Below are positions 10,397 to 18,767 of a DNA stretch of 64,000 bases, in pieces. Numbering within the stretch: position 1 is the stretch's first letter; every line of letters begins with the position of its first letter. The stretch spans positions 9,212,696-9,276,695 of the forward strand of contig CM067312.1 of NCBI GenBank assembly GCA_034231615.1, given 5' to 3'. This DNA is from Meghimatium bilineatum (Eukaryota; Mollusca; Gastropoda; Stylommatophora; Philomycidae). Under the pieces are notes generated by a model. The model ran no database searches, was not told the origin of the DNA, and saw only the letters and a program-made list of their open reading frames with translations. The translations under genes were made by a program, and so were the position numbers.

Positions 10397-10552
10397 AAGG
10401 CTTGCTGTCGTCTCTTTATGTACAGGGTGAGATTTGTAATTTACCTCTCTCCCCAAAAGTAAAAATACCCAGTCTTTACCAAGAGTCGAATCGAACTCGG
10501 ATCTCACAGGTGTGAAACCAACGCTCTAGCCCCTGGGTCATACGACACATAA
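10389..10552 (-). mobile_element. tRNA-derived SINE, ~164 bp
   Basis: The minus strand begins with a tRNA-like head: A-box-like TGACCCAGGGGCTAGAGCG and B-box-like GAGTTCGATTCGA. A tRNA-unrelated body follows (GTAAAGACTGGGT, then a T/A-rich part, then GACGACAGCAAG) and ends in TTTATCACAC. A second copy with the same head, body and end is at 16583-16748. Both are about 165 bp. Confidence 0.75.
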
Positions 10553-10589
10553 TATATATATAGCTCCTCAAGAATCGTATAAAGAACTT

Positions 10590-10860
10590 TTTCAAGTACT
10601 TCGGCGTCGACACTATCTACTGGGTACTACAGCCCTTGATAGCTCAGCCGGGCACACCCATATCACTGCTGCCATCACTAAATTTGAAAAAGAGAGAACA
10701 CTGCCGAAAATTTACAAGCGACGAAAGCAGAAGGGCAAATCCGAAAACTCTCCTACTCGGACCCTCTGCACTCCTGCATGCACTGCAATAGAACTTTCCT
10801 GGCACGAATCGGACTCATCAGGCTTCTATTAACTCACAAACCTAAACTAAATTGGACAAT
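10590..10860 (+). mobile_element. LINE C-terminal zinc-finger fragment
   Basis: One frame contains SCMHCNRTFLARIGLI followed by THK. It resembles the C-x2-C-x-R-x-F-x-x-R-I-G-L finger found at the C-terminus of some metazoan LINE polyproteins. The first His of the finger is missing. An upstream frame has a basic stretch typical of the same region, with a frameshift between. The parent family is not identified. Confidence 0.4.
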
Positions 10861-11236
10861 GGCAAATATTTTGTTTATTCTACTTGCTCACCATATATTT
10901 GTTATTGTATTATTTTTGCTAAGCCACGCTAAGCTTCGTTTGGGAAGGAGGAACATCATCAGTATCATCAGATCTGAGTATCTACGTCAGTTCGACTATC
11001 TGTGTGTATGTTTATTTGTCCGCTGCTATTGCATCTTTCCAATTGTAGTGCTTTTAATTTTTCACTTTCTATGAATTTCCACGTTCACTTTACGTCACGC
11101 TCAGGATGTGCGTGCGTGTATGTGTGAGAGTGTGCGCGCGTGTATGTGTGAGAGTGTGCATGCGTTCGCGCGCCTTCATGTGCGTGCATGGAAAGGTCAG
11201 ACTTGGTTGCATGCATGAATCCTAACTAATCATTAC
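10861..11236. other. No gene; GT/CG-rich simple repeat near 11100-11180
   Basis: A duplicated 24-bp GCGTGTATGTGTGAGAGTGT unit lies near 11110-11160. The rest shows no recognisable structure. Confidence 0.45.
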
Positions 11237-11457
11237 GTTAATCCGCTTACCACGTTCACTGCATTCTGTATCTCGTGTTTTTACTGCAACTGCTCTTCCA
11301 CTTAAGATCTGCTCGCTTATATTTACATTCAATAGTTCTCTTATACACCTCTCCTTTTTATTACTCGACGACTCTGTGAATATTATTTCCTCCTCATATA
11401 TCTCTATGTCAATGTTACCCCCTATTCTCCATATCTAGATTAGGTATTAGGTATGTT
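11237..11457. repeat. ~220-bp dispersed duplication (second copy 35797-36019)
   Basis: The copies are near-identical from TCGCTTACCACGTTCACTGC-type sequence through TAGGTATTAGGTATGTT. The minus strand is open across most of both copies (contains NVNISEQILSGRAVAVKT). Several of the few differences change amino acids, so purifying selection is not evident. The family is not identified. Confidence 0.8.
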
Positions 11458-11719
11458 GATTATCCTCTTCGTACACCGGACAAGTCCATAGGTGCTCAGA
11501 TCTCCGCTTCAGTAAATCTCTCAGGGTATAACGGCTGATGGTTCCGGTTCTATGTTGGTTCACTGCTCTTTTTGAAATCTTTGTCAGGGGTTCTCTACGG
11601 ACCAGACCCATCCTCACTCCCAATTCACACATTCTCGATATTGACTCATGCTCATTCATTTCAAAATCCTCTGATCGTGAAGATTCAGGAAGAGCAATGA
11701 GTATGTCTGCTCGGTCCAT
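11447..11719 (-). pseudogene. Repeat-borne coding fragment with SEHLWTCP motif
   Basis: The frame ends in RTGTISRYTLRDLLKRRSEH followed by LWTCPVYEED. Related pieces with the same order of motifs occur on the minus strand near 25600-25720 (RRPEHLRDFPECSSDG) and 27700-27815 (KERSEHLWTCPECSDDD). Three dispersed copies show it belongs to a transposable element, and C-P-x-C could bind zinc. I do not recognise the family. The upstream 45 residues (acidic, then Arg-rich) have no counterpart I can identify in the other copies. Confidence 0.4.
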
Positions 11720-11825
11720 AGACTGACCATCTGTTGTGGTGGCGAGGCTAGCTTATTGGTTGGCTCGTTCGTTTCCCTCCACGTATTTCCCTTATACGTA
11801 TTGTAGTGCATGTCTGTAGTCTAAT

Positions 11826-12091
11826 CTTCTTCTTCTGCGTTCGTTCTCAAACTCCTGCAGATTAGCAGGAAGTAGTCCGGAGAACTGAATGCGTTGTGCC
11901 ATCGTTTACAGCATTGCTGTGATATCTGCGCCTTTCGGTCTGACACATCCGACTTCAGCATGACTTTGGGTCACTGACCCTTTATGGGATGGGGCAGCCA
12001 ACTCCATCCCATAACCTCCTTAGTCGCCTCTTACGACATAACAGTGTTGCTATTCTTTGCTCCTCTTTCGGGCCTCGGCAACACACAGACG
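11826..12091 (-). mobile_element. NA-1 retroposon with perfect 11-bp TSD
   Basis: The element is 266 bp. On the minus strand it runs from CGTCTGTGTGTTGCCGAGGC to a (GAA)n tail. Perfect duplications TGTAGTCTAAT lie at 11815-11825 and 12092-12102. It is a good reference for the family's boundaries. Confidence 0.9.
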
Positions 12092-12127
12092 TGTAGTCTA
12101 ATGTATTAGCATATTGTATCGCAGTGT

Positions 12128-12131
<4 letters not shown>

Positions 12132-12201
<70 letters not shown>
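12132..12201. repeat. (TA)n microsatellite
   Basis: About 35 TA units sit immediately upstream of the LINE RT remnant. Confidence 0.98.
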
Positions 12202-12204
<3 letters not shown>

Positions 12205-12353
12205 CATCATCTGATAAGCCTATGTCAGAGCATATACGCCAATGCACAATGCGCAGTAAGAATGAGCACAGATATATTGTTAATTTCCAAATACACTCGG
12301 GAGTGAGGCAGGGATGTGTACTATCCTTCCTATTGTTCATAAGATACATAGAT

Positions 12354-12700
12354 CAGAGGAAGACAAACATGATGCAATACACCTCCTCCAAAGATATCAA
12401 CAGACCCACAATATTTCGCCTTAGAATAGGCCACTGCAGACTGTTGGATCTCCTTTACCGATTGAGGATCTCGTACACAGATGAATGTCCATGTGGATCC
12501 GGAAACCAGACTCAGGAACACATACTTCAGGACTGCCCAACATACAAAGAGCAGAGACAGCAGACCTGGCTAGAGGTTACAGACTTGAGGCAAAAGCTAT
12601 GGGGGTAGCCGCTCTGACATGGAGAAGACAGTGGACTTCGTCTTGACGACAGGCCTGACAATATAGCATGACCACAGATGCTGAACGCAGAAGAATAAAC
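12354..12700 (+). mobile_element. LINE-A-related 3' fragment nested in a LINE-B RT
   Basis: The fragment encodes FRLRIGHCRLLDLLYRLRIS, DECPCGSG and HILQDCPTY, then DMEKTVDFV, the same order as the C-terminus of LINE-A. One extra G in a G-run near 12604 shifts the frame. It is flanked by ACATAGAT at 12346-12353 and 12701-12708, and the host RT frame resumes on the far side between motifs B and C. Confidence 0.7.
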
Positions 12701-12922
12701 ACATAGATAACATCTGCAAAGTAGCAAAGACAACGGAAGAAAACAATCTGAAGGATAACGTAAGCGAATTACTATTTTCAGACGACCAAGCACTAGTAGA
12801 ATCATCAGAAGAGCAACTACAAAGACTAATAGAAAGATCACATTAAACATGTCAAACCTTTAACACGAAGATAAATATAGTAAAGACTGAAGTAATGAAG
12901 ATAGGATGAGTAGAAAGAAATA

Positions 12923-13024
<102 letters not shown>

Positions 13025-13615
13025 TATGTTGGGAAACAACAGACTTAAATAAGTGACAGAATTCACATACCTGGGAAGCAATATAACAACAGACGGCAAG
13101 AGCTGCAAAGAAATACAAAATAGATGTAGTAAAGCATATTAAGCCTAGAGCAAAAGACACCAGTCTTCAAAAACAAAAATGTAGATTTAAACACCAAAAT
13201 AGCACTATTCAAAACGACTATTATGCCAACACTGTGCTATCAATGGCAAGCATTGACGACAGCACAAGACAAACGTTAACTTATGAAAGCTGAAATGGCA
13301 TGCTTACGCAGAATCTTAGGAATATCGCTAAGAGACTGAGTAATGAGTACATTAGACAATGAACCGTCACCGCCCCAATCTTGAAATATTTTAAGGGACA
13401 ACAGATCAAATGGATTGCACACGTCAGCATACTACCATCGAACAGAATACCACAGCAAGCTATGCTACAGAGATACAATGAAGGCAGACCTAGTTACCGA
13501 CCACGACAATGATGGACCACCGAAATAAAAGAGGCGACAAATTCCACAATATAATCAGCACACACGGGGGCCATCTCCAGAGAACTCCTCTACACCTAAC
13601 GCTGATAGGAAATAA

Positions 13616-14629
13616 CGGGTTTAGCGAATAGATAGACGTGTGAGCTCGTGTCCTCGGATGAGGAAGCTGTAAATGAAATGAGATGTGCCGGTAAAGAAAC
13701 AAGCAATATCACTGAGACCTTCATGTCAACACACCCAGCAGAACAGTGACGTAATACATCTGTGCATTTCGTCTCTGTCCGCCAAAAATGCAGAAACATT
13801 GAAGTGGTGACCACTGTCAGAGTCCTGATATGGATAGATCTCGTTAATATATTGTAATTCCAAGAGTACACGTTGAATCTGGAAAAGGCAACACTGGAAG
13901 GCAGCGTTGTGTATGTAAAGCAATATAGTGGCATGGAAGTTACATTCGTCTATCACGTGATTGATTGACTCCGGAAGTGCTGTTCATGCACGAGAACACA
14001 CAGAAACCCACATGTCCCACCACACTTGACCCCATCAAAGTAGGAGCCATGACTCAGGTACTGGATGCGCCAACTTCAACATACACTCTTGGGTGTGGAA
14101 AAAAAGCTTTGAATCCAGCTCCCCGTTGTACACAGGAAAAGCATTGAACAAATGTCTATGATCACGTTGTTCAAAACTTCTATCGGAAACAGTGTTGAGA
14201 CTCGGACCAAGATTTGTTCTCCTACTGAGAAGCTCCTCGTTCGGGATAAGCGCCATCTACCTATTTCTTTGGGTGGTAAACACAATGGCGGAGAGTCAAA
14301 ACACAGGCGGGGTATGGCGATGTATTGGAAGGTCATCATAGACGGATGAGGCGAGCGCGTGAGAAATGCACAGGGCAAATACCAGACCCCCGACGTGACG
14401 ATCACATGATGGCATGGCCCACGCATGCATGGTATCATATTTCAAGTAGCCAGAAAGCAATTGCCGAGAAAAATGATACATAAACTAGACATTTTGAAAA
14501 GTGCAAGTTACAATTCAGAAAATCCAATTTATATCCACATCTAAGTAAAAGGAAATTTCCGGTTTTATTTTAACTTCTTTATAAGTTCTTTTCAATATAT
14601 ATATATATATATTCATCATTATATTATGC
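13616..14629. other. No feature recognised; short (AT)n at ~14596-14612
   Basis: Several short frames exist on both strands (for example around 14076-14438), but they overlap one another and none shows a domain, a splice-site pattern or repeated copies elsewhere in the window. Confidence 0.4.
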
Positions 14630-14712
14630 CATCTCCGCAACGAAGGTTGGCTGCAACGGACTTCCGACATTCTTTGTCTCTTGACTTGATGGTACACTCT
14701 GTTAGACTGTAA
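14630..14712 (-). mobile_element. LINE-C terminal fragment
   Basis: The minus strand encodes YSLTECTIKSRDKECRKSVA followed by ANLRCGDGI, matching the last residues of the 5463-5720 copy (SVAANLRCGDGT). Confidence 0.65.
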
Positions 14713-14724
14713 CCAACAGGCAAA

Positions 14725-14870
14725 GCTTGGAACACGGTAATGAAGTTTTGCAAGTCAGTGGAAACACACAAATCAACGATTCGATCAAAAAACATTCATC
14801 AAGTCTACATACACAACCAAAAACAAAGAGCAAGAACGGCGTTTTTGACGTTCACAAGACAGATCTAAAC
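14725..14870 (-). mobile_element. PLE terminal repeat piece with hammerhead-core-like motif
   Basis: The segment is homologous to 25060-25230. On the minus strand it carries CTTGATGAATG, a short spacer, then GATCGAATCGTTGATTTGTG (about 14778-14803). It lies just downstream, in element orientation, of the PLE C-terminus at 14993, as expected for the PLE terminal repeat. Confidence 0.55.
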
Positions 14871-15171
14871 GTGGAAACAATCCAGAAGGTTTGAATCTAA
14901 GTTCGATGTGAAACAACAAGAACAGGAAATAAACAAACAAAAAACACAAATACATTTGAAACAGAACAAAGAAATGACGGAACAGCAAGATATCATCCGT
15001 ACGTCTGGTGGGCATTTATTCCGAAAAGCGAGTGGTGATTCCTGTCAGCTGAGAAGCATGACATAATGGCTGTCTCCTGAATATTCTTGGCTCCCCTATG
15101 GCACGTGCTGTTGAAGTGGTCGGCTACAGGAGTGGATTTTGATGCTGTACAGATGTTCGCATAATTGGTCT

Positions 15172-15612
15172 GCAAGTCTCCGTCAAGTCTCACCTATGTA
15201 CGTCATAGACCAACGCTTCCAGTCTCACCTGTGTACGTCATGAACAACGCTTCCAGTCTCACCTGTGTACGTCAGGGTAAAACGCTTCCATTCTCACCTA
15301 TGTAGGTCACGGAACAACGCTTCCAGTCTCACCTGTGTACGTCAGGGTAAAACGCTTCCAGTCTCACCTGTGTACGTCATAGAACCAACGCTTCCAGTCT
15401 CACCTGTGTACGTCATAGAACCAACGCTTCCAGTCTCACATGTGAACGTCATGAACAACGCTTCCAGTCTCACCTGTGTACGTCAGGGTAAAACGCTTCC
15501 AGTCTCACCTGTGTACGTCATAGAACCAACGCTTCCAGTCTCACCTGTGTACGTCATAGAACCAACGCTTCCAGTCTCACCTGTGTACGTCATAGTACAA
15601 CGCTTCCAGATG
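15172..15612. repeat. 33-36-bp minisatellite grown from the PLE GIY-YIG motif
   Basis: About 13 units contain CGCTTCCAGTCTCACCTGTG. On the minus strand the unit nearest the PLE linker reads IIWKRCTMTYTGETG, aligning with IICKRCNMKYLGEIG of the PLE fragment at 7.8 kb. The unit at the far end continues into RRLADQLCEHL. The array is therefore an expansion of the nuclease active-site segment. Unit lengths of 33, 34 and 36 bp break the frame. Confidence 0.85.
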
Positions 15613-16177
15613 ATGACATAAATGACGTTGCGGCACAAATGACAAACTCTTTTCAATGGTGAAGGTGTCTGTGGGGAATGTGGCTGACTGGGTCAGGGTG
15701 TCAGAGGCACAGATGCACTTGCAGCTGATGGTGCAAAAATGGTTAGGGACGTCAGGCTTGAGATGACCAATATATCGCTGCAGTTTGTGTCACATCTGTA
15801 AATAACTAGAGGGGATCGCAGGACAGTTCTCACGTCATGGTATCAGACTGGAGAAGAGGAAGTGTCGAAGTAGGAAATGACGGACAGCGGCGCTATCGGG
15901 ATGAAACTATCAAGTGAGAATAAGTTTCATCATGTCCTTAGAGGAAGACATCCGAGTGTTCAAGAGGGTATCCTGGCGAGAGATGTTGCACACTCGAAAC
16001 AGGGCATACCTCAAGTAATATATCCTATCGTGGTATAGGCAACAACGAAAGAAATCCATCATTTTATGAATGTTCTCCAGAAAGATCTCTTCATCACTAC
16101 ACAGACGCCAGAGACAAGGACGTTGAAAGAATGGATAGGAATCTCGACAGACAGAGAGATGAGAGAAGATGTAAAGT

Positions 16178-16503
16178 AGAAAGCTATTGTCATCAGTCGT
16201 TTTGTGGTGGGGCAGAAAGCTATTGTCATCAGTCGTTTTGTGGTGGGGCAGAAAGCTATTGTCATCAGTCGTTTTGTGGTGGGACAGAAAGCTATTGTCA
16301 TCAGTCGTTTTGTGGTGGGGCAGAAAGCTATTGTCATCAGTCGTTTTGTGGTGGGGCAGAAAGCTATTGTCATCAGTTGTTTTGTGGTGGGGAAGAAAGC
16401 TATTGTCATCAGTCGTTTTGTGGTGGGGCAGAAAGCTATTGTCATCAGTCGTTTTGTGATGGGGCAGAAAGCTATTGTCATCAGTCGTTTTGTGGTGGGG
16501 CAA
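16178..16503. repeat. 36-bp minisatellite grown from the PLE KPTD-like motif
   Basis: Nine near-identical units each contain GAAAGCTATTGTCATCAGTC. On the minus strand each reads HHKTTDDNSFLP. The last unit runs in frame into LLYIFSHLSVCRDSYPFFQ and then LWRLCSDEEIF, which is the position of the conserved K-P-T-D-x-x-x-Y-L block of PLE proteins. All three plus-strand frames are also open because 36 is a multiple of three. Confidence 0.85.
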
Positions 16504-16582
16504 TGTGCTAAGACAGGAGGGTTGGTTTAAAAAAAGGCAATATTTTACCAGTTCAGGTGTTTCAGGGAGGGGATTGAATAGC

Positions 16583-16748
16583 TGTGTGATAAAAGCCGCA
16601 TGCTCTTGCTGTCGCCACGTCATGTACAGTGTGAGTTTTTTAATTTATCCTCCGATAGAAAAAAAACCCAGTCCTTACCGGAGGATTGAACCCTAGAACT
16701 CACTCGTGTGAGGCTAGCGTTCTAACCTCTCGGCCATGCGCCACACCA
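16583..16748 (-). mobile_element. tRNA-derived SINE inserted in the PLE
   Basis: The head contains A-box-like TGGCCGAGAGGTTAGAACG and B-box-like GGGTTCAATCCTC. The body shares GTAAGGACTGGGT, CTCACACTGTACATGACG and GCGACAGCAAG with the copy at 10389-10552, and the end is CTTTTATCACAC. It interrupts the PLE coding body between the FLDIF and KTTD blocks. Confidence 0.75.
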
Positions 16749-17284
16749 TGAGGGATGGTTAGGGGTGAATATATCAAGGAAGTTCACATGGGAGGCAGAG
16801 ATATCGGATGTCAACTGATGGCCGGGTGGAAGTTATCGATGTAGTGTATGAAGTGTGACAGATCAACCTGAGACATGTCAGTGGTGCCAATCCCATCATC
16901 GATATACCTATGGAACACCAATGGGAAGGTCCTACCATAGGATTCCCATATCTGATTCTCAAGATGACTCATAAACGAGCAGGCATAGCTGGGTCCCATC
17001 TCAAAGAAGTGCCCATCGTACCTAAATGAGTTAAGAGTAAGAACAATCTTCGCAAGACGGATAAGAGCAGAGGTAGACATAGAGGAATTATAATGCTTGC
17101 CGAGGAAGACTTCAGGGCCTCTGATTGTGATATGGAGGTGTACAGGGAGCAAACATCAAGTAGAAAGAGACGATAGGTGTGAGCAGGGAGACAGTGAAAT
17201 AGAGGCAAAGATAGACAAGACATGGTTAGTGTCTTTCAGGAATGTAGGGAGTTGCTGCACTAATGTTTGGTAAACCTGCATTCG

Positions 17285-17520
17285 ATATGCTACGTAAAAT
17301 TACCAAGTCTTTCATCCTCGGCAAACCTATTGTATCTGCATGTTTCTGCTCCTGCGGAACAAATCGAGGACTTCATGAATAGTGTATATCAACCAATAGT
17401 TATCTCTGAATTATCTCCACATGTAGCTGTGTAGGTCACAGTCAATAGTGCGGTGATTATTCGTGATTTTTTTGGTTGCATATGTAGTCTTGATGAAGGA
17501 CATTTGGTCGAAACGTCGAT
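17285..17520 (+). mobile_element. Inverted 5' segment of the PLE plus terminal motif
   Basis: On the plus strand ITKSFILGKPIVSAC appears, and after a frameshift SAPAEQIEDFMNSVYQPIVI then SELSPHV. This is the PLE block that precedes L-P-x-x-x-K-D-T, but it lies in the opposite orientation to the body at 14993-17280. Its last ~12 residues overlap the first residues of that body. Further on, CTTGATGAAGGACATTTGGT and CGAAACGTCGAT (17489-17520) repeat the terminal motif seen at other PLE ends. Confidence 0.6.
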
Positions 17521-17616
17521 ATCAGTTATGTTGCAGTGAGTACATACTATACACTGTAACAGAACATCTTATGATCTCCCCTTCCTAGATTCTCTCCCCC
17601 CCCCCTTAATTGTAGC

Positions 17617-17790
17617 TCGCCTCCCTTAAACCCTATCACCCAATTATGCTCTTCAACAAGGTATCTTGACTTTTAATAATTTTTTGTTGTTTGATTCTTA
17701 TTTTAAAATAGCTATTTATTATTAGAAAGTGTTGTCACAACTCTTTGCTTTTTTTTCTCTTTACGCGAAATTTTCCATATTCTTATATAT
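17617..17790 (-). mobile_element. LINE-C-related fragment, degraded
   Basis: Sequence around CTCTTCAACAAGGTATCTTG and the following T-rich part resembles 5630-5790 (GTCTTCAACAAAGTGTCATG). No intact frame remains. Confidence 0.4.
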
Positions 17791-18292
17791 ATATATCCAC
17801 ATCACAAATGCATCAATTCGGTATTTTAGATCTTTGTCCAATATCCACTTTCTTGAGACATACTTTAATGTCACAGTTCCCATAGCATTTTCATTTTTAG
17901 TTTGTTTGCGATCTCTCTTTACATACAAGTAACTTTTAAAACGATTATTACGAAAAATAAACCTGTCGCATTGCCACCTACGTACTATCAAATTACAAGG
18001 AACAAATAAACAATAATTTGAAACAGAAAATTCTGATGAGATGAAACGGGGAAAAAACGTAACAAGATGTCTCAGGGAAGATAGAAATTGATAAAAAAAA
18101 AGGACAGAGATATTGAATACTACACAAGAAGAAGAGTTACAATTTAGTTTTTACGAAAGATAAAATGCGATCAAAGACGGAATGTTTGACATTTTTCCTT
18201 GAAATATACGGAATAAACAAAACAAGTTCGACATCCTGATTTCATTAATTTAAACTGTTTACTTGGAATTAAATATAGGCAGAAACTGTGTT
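17791..18292. other. No feature recognised
   Basis: AT-rich sequence without a recognisable frame or repeat. Confidence 0.45.
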
Positions 18293-18475
18293 TGCGATCT
18301 TCTAGGTATTTGTAGCACGGTACTTTGCCCGTGACTATCTATGATATAAGACATATGGGATAAACTAGGACATATGGGATAAAATGGAAAGATTTGTTTG
18401 TGATATTCTAGGTATTAGTAGCCCGGTATTGTACCCGTGACTATCGACGATATAAGATATATGGGATAAAATGGA
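18293..18475. repeat. ~80-bp direct duplication, spacing ~105 bp
   Basis: Both units contain TTCTAGGTATTWGTAGCMCG and end in ATATGGGATAAA. The copies are about 85 percent alike by eye. Confidence 0.75.
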
Positions 18476-18594
18476 AAATTCTTCTTCTAAAGAAACGAAT
18501 TGGCCATTTCCCGTTATTTTCATTGGTTGTAGGTACAAATTATTCACCGATGAAAGGCGGTGGGGGAATGGAGAGAAGTCAATTTTGTCACGTT

Positions 18595-18767
18595 AAAACC
18601 CCATCAAGGTCAGCACCGTGCAGTGGTGATGGGGCTTAGTTCAACCATCAGGGGCTGGAAACTAAGACTGGTCGGGCAGTCCCATTCGAGCAGGACCATA
18701 GTCCTGCCCAAGTAAGCAGAGTGCTGAAGACGGAGGCATCCAGCCAAAAGGCGCACAGATAATCAGG
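18595..18767 (+). promoter_or_regulatory. LINE-A 5' leader with 7-bp-stem hairpin
   Basis: The leader contains a perfect hairpin GCAGGAC-CATA-GTCCTGC (18690-18707) and the block TGCTGAAGACGGAGGCATCC then AAAGGCGCACAGATA. Both parts recur in the short retroposons NA-1 and NA-2. LINE-A-like elements usually carry an internal promoter in this region; none can be proven here. Confidence 0.55.

Larger units (their letters stand above)
14993..17280 (-). mobile_element. Penelope-like element, decayed coding body
   Basis: Read from 17280 down the minus strand, the conserved PLE order is recognisable. QTLVQQLPTFLKDTNHVL comes first. Next is RT block LDVCSLYTSI, then FRYDGHFFEMGPSYACSFM, then motif C RYIDDGIGT (near 16880). 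HYIDNFHPAIS and DISASHVNFLDIFTPNHP follow (to ~16752). Then come KTTDDNSFL repeats, CLWRLCSDEEIFLENIHKM, the linker FRVCNISRQDTLL, GIY-YIG IIWKRCTMTYTGETG (~15612), RRLADQLCEHL, and PVADHFNSTCHRG (to 14993). Frames change several times and stops occur, so it is inactive. The catalytic Arg positions of the nuclease helix read Gln and Cys. Interruptions are a tRNA-SINE (16583-16748) and two 33-36-bp minisatellites (15172-15612, 16178-16503) that repeat the element's own motifs. Confidence 0.75.

Noticed and set aside
10389..10552. Possible functional tRNA gene
   Set aside because: A- and B-box-like segments are present, but the anticodon arm and acceptor pairing are poor and a shared SINE body follows. 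The same holds for 16583-16748, 23120, 25256 and 31041.
12098..12349. Tyr-Ile repeat proteins over (TA)n tracts (also near 12924, 52860, 55450, 55990)
   Set aside because: Pure microsatellite translation.
12300..12353. Reading 12114-12608 as one continuous gene
   Set aside because: The frame fuses a (TA)n tract, an RT motif-B remnant and an inserted LINE-A-type 3' fragment. These are three separate pieces with a TSD between the last two.
16131..16530. Plus-strand Cys/Gly-rich repeat proteins (several frames)
   Set aside because: They are antisense to the PLE-derived 36-bp array. All three frames are open, so they carry no information.
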